Positions 1 through 9,016 of a DNA stretch of 64,000 nucleotides are shown here, piece after piece. The stretch's first letter is position 1. Every line of letters begins with the position of its first letter. The stretch is from contig DDFF01000013.1 in assembly GCA_002337045.1 (NCBI GenBank), forward strand, positions 124,001-188,000, given 5' to 3'. The position numbers and the translations under genes are program-made. The notes under the pieces were generated by a model. The model ran no database searches and was not told where the DNA came from. It saw nothing but the letters and a program-made list of their open reading frames with translations. This DNA comes from Bacteroidetes bacterium UBA1935. Its GTDB lineage: Bacteria > Bacteroidota > Bacteroidia > Chitinophagales > Chitinophagaceae.

Positions 1-1987
1 TAGTGTCATTAGTTTCAGTATTCCACTTCCACCTGTATGTACCTGTAGGTGCACCACCATTCAGCATGTCTTTAATGATAAATGCATTACCATCAGGACA
101 CAGGCTGGTGTCTTTACCAAGGTCAATTACCGGATATGGTTTAACATATACATTCTGCTTGTAAGTAGTATCAGGACATATACGATAGTTTGCTGTAAGC
201 TGTACTACATATGCACCTGGATTATCATAAGCATGCTCGATTGTAAACTTATCTTTTATGATGTGACCATCGCCAAAGTTCCATTCAGCATACGTACCAC
301 CGATTGTTGAATAGTCACCAAGGAATTTGATGCTTTCACCTGCACATATAACGGAATCTGACAGGAAGTTTGCACTACCTAATGAGTCAACTACAAGTCT
401 TTTGGTAGCAGTTTTTTTACATCCCAGATAGTCTGTAATAGTCATTGTAACATCGTATACACCATAGTTTAAGAATGTGTGCGTGATGTTGTATTGATCT
501 GATGTATCACCATCTTTGAAATCCCATTTATAGTATGGCAGTGTAGCAGGTGTTGCCGAAGAGTTGTTGGTAAATGTAACCAACTTGCCCTGACAAATAC
601 TATCTGCACTCATATCAAAATCTGCAATCAACGGGTGGTTAAGTGTTATTTGTTTAGTTACACTATCTGCACAAGTACCATTACCAACCCACAGTTTAAC
701 ACTGAAAGTACCTTGCGTAGTATAAAGATGTGTTGGATTATCTATTGTGCTTGTACCACCATCACCAAAACTCCATCTCCACATATTGATACCATTGGAC
801 TGATCCAAGAATTTGACGGTATCCACATCGCAACCTAATATTGATGTTGAGCTAAAATCTGCCAACGCCTGCGGGCTCAAAGATACTATCAGAGAGAAAG
901 TATCACTATAACAGCCTGCGGTACTTCTAGAGAAACCTTGGTATGTACCTGCGTCTGATAATTGGATATTAGGCAACTCAATAAAGTCGAATGTTGAAGG
1001 TATAGAGCATTGTATTTTTTGGCCATTAGGCTTGATAATATAAGTATTACCACCTTGTGAAAGGTTTGATATAAACCTCACGGTATCTTTATCACCTGAG
1101 CATTTAGGACCTCTGTAAGATATAGGGCTACCAGAAGTACCAGGTGTTTGATTTACAGTTACTACTACAGTGTCTTTGTAGGTACAAATACCACGTGTAG
1201 CCGTTACTATATAATTACCATCCGCACCAAGTGATGGAAGTGTTTTTACTACCGGATCACTAACAGTATTTGATGGAGCCCATATTGGCGAACCCGGAGC
1301 TGTCCATGTATATGTTGTATTTGGGAAAACAGTACTGAACAGGTGTAAATCCCTGCGGCTACATTGTACCGTATCTGATGTCCAAGCATCAAATTTCTGC
1401 AAACAAGTATCCAGTGCAAATTCAACGGAATAAATAAGGCCATTAGCAGTAGGGCGACCACCAGTACCATCATTTATGCGGTCATGTAATACTTCCACGC
1501 TGTTCATAAAACCAGGACTTGTAGAGAATGTAACTGTAACATCTCTACGAGCTGCACCACCAATTGTATTAACAACTAAACCGTTAAAAACATTCATATG
1601 AGGTGGAATGGCAGTAAGACTGGTTGAGTCAGAACATGCTGAAAAGTCACCCAACATTGGGAAAGTAATAGGGAAGCTACTGCCGTTTACATTTACACGC
1701 AATGTATCTTCAGCCTGAAAGTCAGCTACTTTTAAGCGTACATGGGTCACACCGGGAGAAAAGTTATATAAATAACCACCTGGCTGACTAACGCCAATGT
1801 AATACGGACCTGCTGTACAAAAATATTGAGGTGTCGCATTTGTCCTGCCAGCACTATTATTAACAGTGACACCAACACCACTAACAGTTTGTGTACCGGT
1901 AGTGTGTGTGACAGGATAAAATGTTTGGGCAATTGCATTTAATGCAAATGATGCCAGAATTGCCGTGAATAATACAAGTTTACGCAT
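1..1987 (-). CDS. Large secreted PKD-repeat surface protein, N-terminal part (runs off the window)
   Basis: The reading frame starts at the ATG at 1987 and stays open to the window edge, giving about 662 residues. It opens with a signal peptide (MRKLVLFTAILASF, probable cleavage after NAIAQ). A beta-rich region follows, then at least three PKD-like modules with the WxFGDG signature near residues 400 (WRWSFGDGG), 485 (YYKWDFKDGD) and 567 (AEWNFGDGH). PKD domains are extracellular beta-sandwich spacers. In this phylum, proteins of this build usually end in a T9SS sorting domain and act in adhesion or gliding, but the C-terminus lies outside the window, so that remains inference. The gene diverges from pth, with 169 bases between them. 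Confidence 0.85.
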   Translation of the reverse strand, partial: MRKLVLFTAILASFALNAIAQTFYPVTHTTGTQTVSGVGVTVNNSAGRTNATPQYFCTAGPYYIGVSQPGGYLYNFSPGVTHVRLKVADFQAEDTLRVNVNGSSFPITFPMLGDFSACSDSTSLTAIPPHMNVFNGLVVNTIGGAARRDVTVTFSTSPGFMNSVEVLHDRINDGTGGRPTANGLIYSVEFALDTCLQKFDAWTSDTVQCSRRDLHLFSTVFPNTTYTWTAPGSPIWAPSNTVSDPVVKTLPSLGADGNYIVTATRGICTYKDTVVVTVNQTPGTSGSPISYRGPKCSGDKDTVRFISNLSQGGNTYIIKPNGQKIQCSIPSTFDFIELPNIQLSDAGTYQGFSRSTAGCYSDTFSLIVSLSPQALADFSSTSILGCDVDTVKFLDQSNGINMWRWSFGDGGTSTIDNPTHLYTTQGTFSVKLWVGNGTCADSVTKQITLNHPLIADFDMSADSICQGKLVTFTNNSSATPATLPYYKWDFKDGDTSDQYNITHTFLNYGVYDVTMTITDYLGCKKTATKRLVVDSLGSANFLSDSVICAGESIKFLGDYSTIGGTYAEWNFGDGHIIKDKFTIEHAYDNPGAYVVQLTANYRICPDTTYKQNVYVKPYPVIDLGKDTSLCPDGNAFIIKDMLNGGAPTGTYRWKWNTETNDT

Positions 1988-2143
1988 TTAACAGGTATTT
2001 ATTTTCTAATGAATGTTTAGTGGGTAACTGCCCGATTTCTCAACATTTCTATTAAGCTACTAATATACAGACAAAAAGTTAATTTTTTTAGTTGGGTAGA
2101 ATAAATAATTTTTCAGGTTTTTATCCTATTAACTAATAGGTTA

Positions 2144-2151
2144 TATCTTCG
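2144..2151 (+). promoter_or_regulatory. -7 promoter box of pth
   Basis: TATCTTCG resembles the Bacteroidota -7 element TAnnTTTG with one mismatch. Only five bases separate it from the pth ATG, so the transcript would be leaderless or nearly so. Confidence 0.5.
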
Positions 2152-2156
2152 CAAAC

Positions 2157-2717
2157 ATGAAATTTTTGATCGTAGGACTGGGTAATATTGGTGCAGAATA
2201 TGATATGACTCGCCATAATATAGGATTTGATGTAGCTGATGCCTTTGTTATTAAACATGATGGAAAATTCTCATTAGACAGGCATGCTTTTGTAGCCAAT
2301 TGCAAATGGAAGGGAAAGACTTTTATAGTTATTAAACCCACTACATATATGAACCTGAGTGGCAAGGCGGTAAAGTACTGGATGGATAAGGAAAATATTG
2401 CATTGGAAAACATACTGGTACTGGTAGATGACCTTGCACTGCCGATAGATACCCTGAGGCTACGCCCGGGTGGTAGTGCTGCAGGCCAAAACGGGCTGAA
2501 GAATATAGAACTGATACTGCAAACCCAACAATATGCCCGCCTGAGGTTTGGTATTGGCAACGACTACCCAAAAGGCAGACAGGCCGATTTTGTACTGAGC
2601 CGCTGGAAACCTTCTGAACTACCGATAGTAAAGGAGAAAATCTTGAAAGCTGTAGATATCATAGAGAGTTTTGCAGCAGTAGGCATTGAAAAAACCATGA
2701 ATATCTTCAATAAATAG
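2157..2717 (+). CDS. pth: Peptidyl-tRNA hydrolase
   Basis: Pth cleaves the ester bond of peptidyl-tRNAs that drop off the ribosome and so recycles tRNA. The 186-residue length is normal. Asn10 and the catalytic His20 stand in GLGNIG and TRHNIG at the same numbers as in E. coli, Asn66 is in TYMNLSG, and Asp91/92 is in VDDLALP. The loop that in E. coli reads GGHNGLK reads AGQNGLK here, so the His113 equivalent is Gln111 while the adjacent Asn112 is kept. The start is fixed by the family N-terminus and by a -7 box just upstream. The gene appears to be a single transcription unit. Confidence 0.95.
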   Translation: MKFLIVGLGNIGAEYDMTRHNIGFDVADAFVIKHDGKFSLDRHAFVANCKWKGKTFIVIKPTTYMNLSGKAVKYWMDKENIALENILVLVDDLALPIDTLRLRPGGSAAGQNGLKNIELILQTQQYARLRFGIGNDYPKGRQADFVLSRWKPSELPIVKEKILKAVDIIESFAAVGIEKTMNIFNK

Positions 2718-3070
2718 CTGTTTTGCCGCAAATAGCCCCTAAACTGTCGTATTTGCACAGTTTGTAAACAATGTGGTTGATTTTACTTTGCCAACAACCC
2801 AATCTTTGTTTTATGTACAGCGGCAAACAGTGCGTTTTTGTAAAACATTTTTCTATAGTTTTGCAATCACATTTCTACGTCCATGGTGCTTTAAGTATTC
2901 CACCCGATGCGTTCGGGTGATGATTTCAAATCCTGACTTCCCCATTTGTGCGGAGCAGATAATACCATTTACCTCTGTGTAGGGGTATGTATTCCGTATG
3001 GCGTTCTGTTGGTAATTCTCACATCTCAGGGGTTAAGCTACATTTTCATTAACCATTAAAACAATTCATT
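2718..3070 (+). other. 353-base gene-free leader upstream of the MATE gene
   Basis: No convincing gene is seen. A box matching TAnnTTTG exactly (TAGTTTTG, about 2855-2862) would start a transcript roughly 200 bases before the MATE start codon. That leader holds a perfect 7-bp hairpin (CACCCGA at 2901-2907, TCGGGTG at 2913-2919) and a possible second stem pairing CGGA...ATACC with GGTAT...TCCG around 2975-3000. I do not recognise a known riboswitch class. The only ORF (2773-2982) has no family resemblance and crosses the hairpin. Confidence 0.4.
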
Positions 3071-4480
3071 ATGCAAGAACGTGAACAGTCACGTACTACA
3101 AACATATTACGTTTATTTGCTCAGGCTGTGAAAGGCGTAGAGCAAGACTATACAACAGGCAGTATAAACAAAGCCATCTTTATGCTATCTGTACCCATGA
3201 TACTGGAGATGGTCATGGAATCGCTCTTTGCAGTGGTCGATGTATTCTTTGTTAGTAAACTGGGTACAGACGCTATAGCTACAGTAGGGCTTACAGAAAG
3301 CATGCTTACTATACTCTACTCTGTAGCCTGGGGTATATCTATGGGGGCTACCGCACTGGTAGCAAGGCGTATAGGAGAAAAGAACCCGGATGGTGCTGCA
3401 CATGGTGGTATGCAGGCTATTTATGTTGGTGTTCTTATAAGCATAGCTGTAAGCATTGCGGGTATCTTCTTTGCAAAAGACCTGCTGATGCTGATGGGAG
3501 CAGAACAGGCAATGGCAGATGCCAATTATCACTATACACAACTGCTGATGGGTAGCAATATCGTTATCATGTTGCTCTTCCTTATCAATGGTATATTTCG
3601 TGGTGCGGGCGATGCTTCTATTGCCATGCGTTCGCTGTGGATAGCCAATATTCTCAACATTATCCTCTGCCCTACGCTTATCAATGGCTTTGGCCCTATA
3701 CCTGCTATGGGGCTAACGGGTGCTGCTTTGGCTACTACTATAGGCCGTGGTGTGGGTGTGTTATACCAGTTATATCACTTGTTCAATGGCAAGGGTGTGA
3801 TACGCATCCTGCGTAAGCATATCAGTTTCGATTTCCCGGTGATGGGTAGTGTTATAAAACTGGCATCAGGTGGTACTGCACAATTCCTGATAGCATCTGC
3901 AAGCTGGATATTTCTGGTAAAGATATTGGCAGACTATGGCAGCGATGCACTGGCTGGTTATACAATCGCCATACGTGTTATTGTGTTTACCATACTGCCC
4001 GCATGGGGTATGGCCAATGCTGCTGCTACACTTGTAGGCCAAAATCTGGGTGCAAAAATGCCTGACCGTGCAGAGCAATCTGTATGGAAAGCAGCGAAGT
4101 ACAATATGTTCTTTCTGGTAACGGTTGCCATCCTGTTCTTTACAGGTGCAGAATGGATAATGACGTTCTTTACTACCAACAAAGATGTAATAGCAAGTGG
4201 TGTAAAATGCCTGCGTTTTGTAAGCCTCGGTTATGCATTCTATGGTTATGGTATGGTAGTGTCTCAATCATTCAACGGTGCTGGCGATACCAAGACACCT
4301 ACTATCATCAACCTGTTTGGCTTCTGGGCATTCCAGATACCACTGGCATATGTACTTGCCAAAGTACTGAACATGGGTGAAACAGGTGTTTTCCTTGCCA
4401 TACCTGTTGCCGAGAGTGCAATAGCTATCGTAGCCATCATCCTCTTTAAAAGAGGTAAATGGAAGACAATCAAGGTGTAA
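3071..4480 (+). CDS. MATE-family multidrug/Na+ (or H+) antiporter
   Basis: The 469-residue inner-membrane protein has about twelve hydrophobic segments in two homologous halves, as expected for MATE exporters, which expel cationic drugs or metabolites in exchange for Na+ or H+. Family-typical stretches include SVPMILEMVMESLFAVVDVF in the first helix pair and FNGAGDTKTP in the second half. A hydrophilic N-terminal extension of about 30 residues precedes the first helix. The start ATG has no obvious ribosome-binding site, which is usual here. A long, apparently structured leader lies upstream and a strong hairpin terminator follows. The substrate cannot be read from sequence. Confidence 0.92.
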   Translation: MQEREQSRTTNILRLFAQAVKGVEQDYTTGSINKAIFMLSVPMILEMVMESLFAVVDVFFVSKLGTDAIATVGLTESMLTILYSVAWGISMGATALVARRIGEKNPDGAAHGGMQAIYVGVLISIAVSIAGIFFAKDLLMLMGAEQAMADANYHYTQLLMGSNIVIMLLFLINGIFRGAGDASIAMRSLWIANILNIILCPTLINGFGPIPAMGLTGAALATTIGRGVGVLYQLYHLFNGKGVIRILRKHISFDFPVMGSVIKLASGGTAQFLIASASWIFLVKILADYGSDALAGYTIAIRVIVFTILPAWGMANAAATLVGQNLGAKMPDRAEQSVWKAAKYNMFFLVTVAILFFTGAEWIMTFFTTNKDVIASGVKCLRFVSLGYAFYGYGMVVSQSFNGAGDTKTPTIINLFGFWAFQIPLAYVLAKVLNMGETGVFLAIPVAESAIAIVAIILFKRGKWKTIKV

Positions 4481-4502
4481 TAAATACAAGAAAATCTACA
4501 AG

Positions 4503-4534
4503 ACAGTGCGGTGATTATCGCACTGTTTTTTTTA
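4503..4534 (+). terminator. Rho-independent terminator after the MATE gene
   Basis: A perfect 8-bp stem (ACAGTGCG / CGCACTGT) with an 8-base loop is followed by a run of eight T. Confidence 0.9.
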
Positions 4535-4617
4535 CGGGTTAATCTTGCAGTAAAACTTCTGCATGCTATTTTGAACAGTGGTTTTGAATAGTATATTTAC
4601 TGCACTGATATCAGCGC

Positions 4618-6396
4618 ATGCACAAACTTCTGACGCAACTTACATTACCTGCAACCAACGCATTGAAGCATGAGGATGATAACTATCTGCGGTCACGTTT
4701 CATCATCTGTTATACCATACTATTGTTCAGCATCATCAAGGGGCTGATAGTGATAGGTATCGTATTGCCCAAACAACAAACCACACAGGTAGTAAGGGCT
4801 GCCATATCTACACTGGTATATGGTGTATTGTTGTGGAGATTGCTCACAAAGCCATCTGCCCTGAAACCCATTGCACACATGATGCTGGGTATGGGTATTG
4901 CACTGGTATGGACCAGTATATTTCTCTATGCAAAACAGATAAACCTGATAGCACTGCAGTTTCTGTTCATGGTCATCATGGGTAGCTTCTACATACTGGG
5001 TAGCAGGTTGGGTATTATCTATGCGGTAGTATGTACCACGCCTATTATAGGGTTTCTGGCTATGGGTGGCGATGCTACTGTTTACCTCAATCATTCAGAC
5101 TTTCAGCAACTGGCAACACCTGCATACGAGCTGTTGGCTGCACTCAATTTCATTACCATCATTATATGCCAGTACATGTTTTACGAGGCATTTATGCAAA
5201 ACATAAGAGATAAAGAAGCATTGAACAACAGGCTGAAGGTATCGATGCTGGAAGCACAGAAACTGGCTGCTACAAAGTCGAGCTTCCTCTCTACCATGTC
5301 TCACGAGCTGCGTACACCACTCAATTCTGTAATAGGCATTACCGAACTGCTGATTGAAGACAAACCCGAAGAAAGACAAAAGGAAAACCTGCACATACTG
5401 CAACATTCTGCCAACGATTTGTTATCACTCATCAACAATGTGCTGGACTATAGCAAGATAGATTCGGACAAGATGGTGCTGGAGAAAGTAAGCTTCCGCC
5501 TGTCTGAGTTTATGCAGAATATATGTACAAGCCTGCGTGTAAAAGCCAAGAGCAAGAAGCTTGACTTTGTACTGGAAACAGACCCGCAACTGGAAAAGCT
5601 CTGGGTATCTAGCGACCCTACCCGACTATCGCAACTGATGTATAACCTGGGTGGTAATGCCATAAAGTTTACAGAACATGGCAGTATTACGGTAAGGTTG
5701 CAATGCTTATCTATTAGTGATGATAAAGCCACCGTACAATTCTCTATAACAGATACAGGTATAGGCATACACCCCGATAAACACGAGGCTATATTTGAAT
5801 CCTTTACACAGGCAGAAAGCCATACTACACGCAAGTATGGTGGTACTGGCTTAGGGCTTGCTATTGTGAAGCAAATACTATCGCTCTTTGGCAGCGAACT
5901 ACACTTGGAGAGCAGCCCGGGTAATGGTTCTAAGTTTTCATTTACCATACCTTTTACCATAGTAGCACAAACACAAAAAGCAGCAGATACAGACACACCA
6001 CAAACAGACTACAGCCACCTGCGCATACTGGTAGCCGAGGATAATGATGTGAACCGACTGCTGATGAGGAAACAACTGGAGAAACTGAACATACAGGCTA
6101 CACTGGTAGAGAACGGACAGCTTGCATTTGAAGCCTGTGTGAATAACGACTACGATGCCATACTAATGGATCTGCACATGCCTGTGCTGAATGGCTACGA
6201 AGCCGTGCATAAAATAAGAACACTGGAGGACAATAATAAAGCCAATACCTACATCATAGCATTTACTGCATCTGTTACAGAACAGCAGGAGATATTTGGC
6301 AGCGGGTTTAATGATTTTCTGTACAAGCCTGTGAACATGACAGAGCTGCACAACAAACTGGAAAACATTACAGCACGCAAACAGCTGATGCTTTAA
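4618..6396 (+). CDS. Membrane hybrid sensor histidine kinase / response regulator
   Basis: Residues about 29-195 form around six hydrophobic segments with no recognised sensor domain, so the membrane region itself may sense. A short helical linker leads to a HisKA domain with phospho-acceptor His229 (SHELRTPLN). The ATPase domain follows, with its N box (NLGGNAIKF) and the DTGIGI and GGTGLGLAI glycine motifs. A C-terminal receiver carries Asp518 in MDLHMPVLNG. All catalytic residues are present, so an internal His-to-Asp relay is expected. No separate output regulator is adjacent, so the signal must pass to a phosphotransfer protein elsewhere. The stop codon overlaps the end of the convergent lipoprotein gene by four bases. 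Confidence 0.93.
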   Translation: MHKLLTQLTLPATNALKHEDDNYLRSRFIICYTILLFSIIKGLIVIGIVLPKQQTTQVVRAAISTLVYGVLLWRLLTKPSALKPIAHMMLGMGIALVWTSIFLYAKQINLIALQFLFMVIMGSFYILGSRLGIIYAVVCTTPIIGFLAMGGDATVYLNHSDFQQLATPAYELLAALNFITIIICQYMFYEAFMQNIRDKEALNNRLKVSMLEAQKLAATKSSFLSTMSHELRTPLNSVIGITELLIEDKPEERQKENLHILQHSANDLLSLINNVLDYSKIDSDKMVLEKVSFRLSEFMQNICTSLRVKAKSKKLDFVLETDPQLEKLWVSSDPTRLSQLMYNLGGNAIKFTEHGSITVRLQCLSISDDKATVQFSITDTGIGIHPDKHEAIFESFTQAESHTTRKYGGTGLGLAIVKQILSLFGSELHLESSPGNGSKFSFTIPFTIVAQTQKAADTDTPQTDYSHLRILVAEDNDVNRLLMRKQLEKLNIQATLVENGQLAFEACVNNDYDAILMDLHMPVLNGYEAVHKIRTLEDNNKANTYIIAFTASVTEQQEIFGSGFNDFLYKPVNMTELHNKLENITARKQLML

Positions 6397-6725
6397 TTAG
6401 TAATCCTATCCAGAAACAGTGTATCGCCTACGGCAGGGTCCCAGAAACGGGATGGATAATAACCAGACTTACTGATGGTCATCTTCATAACAGGGCATTG
6501 TGTTACACCACCTTTTGTAAACATAGCCTCGAAAGAACCGATGCTGTCTGTATAGTAATTCTTCTCCAGCTCTTGCTTGCCATTGGTAGCTGCTACGCAA
6601 AATACCTGCGCACCTATAATGGGTTTGCGTGTTTCTCTGTCTGCTACATAGTTTTTGGCATAGCGGCTGCATTCCTGACAAGACGCTAAGAATACTACAA
6701 TAAGTAAAGGCAAATACCTGCGCAT
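6393..6725 (-). CDS. Small lipoprotein with a carboxypeptidase-regulatory-like fold
   Basis: The protein has 110 residues. The N-terminus MRRYLPLLIVVFLASC is a lipoprotein signal with the lipobox ending at Cys16. An upstream in-frame start at 6752 is rejected, because a -7 box (TATCTTTA) lies four bases before the ATG at 6725. The mature part (KPIIGAQVF, TDSIGSFEA, ISKSGYYP) follows the pattern of a CarboxypepD_reg-like beta sandwich, common in exported Bacteroidota proteins. The specific function is unknown. Confidence 0.75.
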   Translation of the reverse strand: MRRYLPLLIVVFLASCQECSRYAKNYVADRETRKPIIGAQVFCVAATNGKQELEKNYYTDSIGSFEAMFTKGGVTQCPVMKMTISKSGYYPSRFWDPAVGDTLFLDRITN

Positions 6726-6729
6726 GTTG

Positions 6730-6737
6730 TAAAGATA
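6730..6737 (-). promoter_or_regulatory. -7 box of the small lipoprotein gene
   Basis: TATCTTTA on the minus strand, four bases before the ATG, is close to TAnnTTTG. It decides the start codon choice and suggests a leaderless mRNA. Confidence 0.5.
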
Positions 6738-6750
6738 TAACAGTATCAGC

Positions 6751-6779
6751 AAAATAAAAGCCCGCCATTACAGCGGGCT
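6751..6779 (-). terminator. Terminator of pruA
   Basis: A 7-bp stem (AGCCCGC / GCGGGCT) with a 7-base loop is followed on the minus strand by TTTATTTTG. Confidence 0.85.
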
Positions 6780-6807
6780 CTATGCTTATATAGTACTTAC
6801 AGTCTTA

Positions 6808-8442
6808 TTAATCTGCCTGATGGAAAGGATACCTGTAGTCTGTAACAGGTACGTATGTTTCCTTGATGGTTCTTGCACTCAGCCAGCGATACAGGTTCAA
6901 TGCAGAGCCTGCTTTATCATTAGTACCCGATGCACGTGCACCACCAAATGGTTGCTGGCCTACTACCGCACCCGTTGGCTTATCGTTGATGTAGAAATTG
7001 CCCGCAGCGTTTACCAGTTTGCGTGTCATGTATTCTGCTGCATAGCGGTCCTGAGAGAAGATAGCACCCGTCAGTGCATAACCGCTTGTATGGTCTACCG
7101 TATCAAGGATGTCTTCCCATTTGTCTGCTTCGTAGGTGTAGATAGTCAGTACAGGGCCAAACAACTCTTCGCACATCGTAACGTAGTCAGGTGTTTTAGC
7201 TTCTATCACAGTAGGTTCTATGTACCAGCCTTTGCTGTTATCATACGTACCACCACACAGAATACTTGCCTGCCCGTTGCTGTTCTTTACACCATCTATA
7301 TATTTTGCCAGGCTGTTGAAAGACTTCTCGTCTATCACCGCGTTGATGAAGTTGGTAAAATCATCTACCACACCCATCTTCATGGTTTTTATTTCAGCTA
7401 CCAGTTTTGTCTTGATTTCTTCTGCCAGATTGCTAGGCAGGTATGCACGGCTTGCAGCACTACACTTCTGTCCCTGATACTCGAAAGCACCACGAGCCAG
7501 GCCAGCCACTACAGCATCTACGTTTGCACTCGGGTGAACCATCACGAAGTCTTTACCACCTGTTTCGCCAACTATGCGCGGGTAAGATTTGTACTTCGCT
7601 ATGTTCTCGCCAATGCTCTTCCACATGCTTTGGAATACGCCTGTAGAACCTGTAAAGTGTACACCTGCAAAATCAGGATGTGCATAGCATATTTCACCAA
7701 CTACAGGGCCCGGAGGATAAACGAGGTTGATAACACCTGCAGGCAGGCCAGCTTCCATGAGTATCTCCATAAATACAGACGCACTGTATATCTGTGTATT
7801 GGCAGGTTTCCAAACTACTACGTTGCCACACATGGCAGGCGCCGTAGGCAGGTTGCCACCAATAGCCGTAAAGTTGAACGGTGTTACAGCCAGTACAAAA
7901 CCTTCCAGCGGACGGTACTCCATACGGTTGTGGAATGCAGGTGTAGATATCGGTTGTTCGTTATAGATTTTTGCAAGGAAATGCACGTTGAAACGCAGGA
8001 AGTCTATCAGCTCACAAGCACTGTCTATCTCTGCCTGATACGCATTCTTGCTCTGCCCCAGCATAGTGGCCGCATTCATTTTGAAGCGATACTTGGTAGC
8101 CAGCAGCTCTGCCGCCTTCAGGAAGATGGCAGCACGGTGTTCCCACGGCATTTCTGCCCAAGATTTACGAGCCTCCAGCGCAGCATCGATAGCCTGCTTT
8201 ACGTGCTCTGCACCACCTGCATGAAAATGACCTAACAAATGGCCTGTTTCGTGTGGCGGACGGATTTCTTTCTTATCGCCTGTGCGTACTTCCACACCGT
8301 TGATGTACATAGGTATATCGCGAGTCTGGCTTTTCAGGTCGGCAATAGCTTTTTGCAATGCAGCACGTTCTGGGCTTTTAGGGCCATAGTTCAGTACTGT
8401 TTCGTTCTTTGGCAGTTCGTAATGAAAATAAGCGTTATGCAT
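6808..8442 (-). CDS. pruA: L-glutamate gamma-semialdehyde (1-pyrroline-5-carboxylate) dehydrogenase
   Basis: This enzyme oxidises the semialdehyde made from proline or ornithine to glutamate with NAD+, the last step of proline catabolism. The 544-residue length fits the stand-alone P5C dehydrogenase family. It shows the aldehyde dehydrogenase core: AVTPFNFTAIGG and VVWKPANT in the nucleotide-binding part, the GSTGVFQ turn, the VGETGGKDF segment with the general-base Glu, and the nucleophile Cys327 in GQKCSAAS. A proline dehydrogenase is not adjacent. A TACCTTTG promoter box lies 34 bases before the start, and a strong terminator follows. Confidence 0.95.
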   Translation of the reverse strand: MHNAYFHYELPKNETVLNYGPKSPERAALQKAIADLKSQTRDIPMYINGVEVRTGDKKEIRPPHETGHLLGHFHAGGAEHVKQAIDAALEARKSWAEMPWEHRAAIFLKAAELLATKYRFKMNAATMLGQSKNAYQAEIDSACELIDFLRFNVHFLAKIYNEQPISTPAFHNRMEYRPLEGFVLAVTPFNFTAIGGNLPTAPAMCGNVVVWKPANTQIYSASVFMEILMEAGLPAGVINLVYPPGPVVGEICYAHPDFAGVHFTGSTGVFQSMWKSIGENIAKYKSYPRIVGETGGKDFVMVHPSANVDAVVAGLARGAFEYQGQKCSAASRAYLPSNLAEEIKTKLVAEIKTMKMGVVDDFTNFINAVIDEKSFNSLAKYIDGVKNSNGQASILCGGTYDNSKGWYIEPTVIEAKTPDYVTMCEELFGPVLTIYTYEADKWEDILDTVDHTSGYALTGAIFSQDRYAAEYMTRKLVNAAGNFYINDKPTGAVVGQQPFGGARASGTNDKAGSALNLYRWLSARTIKETYVPVTDYRYPFHQAD

Positions 8443-8475
8443 ATATATAATATGATTTTTACCTTACAAGAAGCG

Positions 8476-8483
8476 CAAAGGTA
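8476..8483 (-). promoter_or_regulatory. -7 promoter box of pruA
   Basis: TACCTTTG on the minus strand is an exact TAnnTTTG match, 34 bases before the pruA ATG. Confidence 0.65.
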
Positions 8484-8574
8484 ATCAATAAAGCCTATTT
8501 GTTATGTAACGGGTGTTGCCAAGTATTGAGGGTGGTTATAGTGGTATTGTATAACTTGAGGCATCGTAAAAAAT

Positions 8575-8632
8575 GAGTGTCATTGCGAGGAACGAAGTAA
8601 TCTCACGATAACATGAGCCTAGTACAATTCGA
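8575..8632 (+). repeat. Palindromic dispersed repeat, left copy 1
   Basis: This 58-base unit begins GAGTGTCATTGCGAGGAACG and contains the self-complementary pair ATTGC/GTAAT. It is repeated at 8651-8708 with three substitutions visible by eye and a period of 76 bases. Its right end encodes, on the minus strand, the same Glu-Leu-Tyr-stop as the end of the GIY-YIG gene, with synonymous differences. Confidence 0.85.
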
Positions 8633-8650
8633 GAGAAATCAAAACTATCT

Positions 8651-8708
8651 GAGTGTCATTGCGAGGAACGAAGCAATCTCACGATAACATGAGCCTAATA
8701 CAACTCGA
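8651..8708 (+). repeat. Palindromic dispersed repeat, left copy 2
   Basis: Second 58-base copy, with hairpin arms ATTGC and GCAAT. It overlaps the last codons and the stop of the GIY-YIG gene. An inverted relative lies beyond the gene start at 9017-9050. Confidence 0.85.
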
Positions 8709-8988
8709 CAGCCAAATCCTTCCAATCAGGATTCATTTGTTCAATCAGTTGCTCCTTGTATTCCCTGTTACAACCCTTCAGTCGTTTTTCTTCCCTGATG
8801 GCATCTTCTATATATTCGAACAGATTATAATAAACAAGTACAACACAATTGTACCGTGCAGCAAAACCTGTAGGATTTTTCTTTTGCTGATGTTCTGTAA
8901 TACGGTTAGGCAGGTTTGATGTCACACCAATGTATAGTGTACTTCTATTGGGTGATGATAATATGTAAACAGCCCCGCCTTTGTGCAT
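8695..8988 (-). CDS. Short GIY-YIG family endonuclease-like protein
   Basis: The protein has 97 residues and is almost entirely a GIY-YIG domain: AVYILSSPN carries the first Tyr, LYIGVTSNLPNR the YIG-like part and catalytic Arg, and EKRLKGCNRE the region of the metal-binding Glu. GIY-YIG domains cut DNA, as in UvrC and homing endonucleases; small stand-alone members are widespread and mostly uncharacterised. The ATG at 8988 (MHKGG) is preferred to an upstream TTG at 9006 because family members begin just before the first strand. Palindromic repeats lie on both sides in opposite orientation, and the left one supplies the C-terminal codons. This arrangement suggests a mobile or repeat-linked unit. 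Confidence 0.85.
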   Translation of the reverse strand: MHKGGAVYILSSPNRSTLYIGVTSNLPNRITEHQQKKNPTGFAARYNCVVLVYYNLFEYIEDAIREEKRLKGCNREYKEQLIEQMNPDWKDLAVELY

Positions 8989-9016
8989 ACGGTAAATATA
9001 ATACAACCCTGCATTT

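Noticed and set aside
2773..2982. Possible 69-residue protein upstream of the MATE gene
   Set aside because: It crosses a perfect hairpin, lacks any family pattern and has atypical composition.
2850..3060. Known riboswitch (TPP, SAM, cobalamin, guanidine) before the MATE gene
   Set aside because: None of the conserved core sequences of these classes could be found.
6820..8235. A 471-codon open frame on the plus strand opposite pruA
   Set aside because: It is the antisense of a strongly conserved dehydrogenase gene, is rich in Cys and Arg, and shows no domain or signal.
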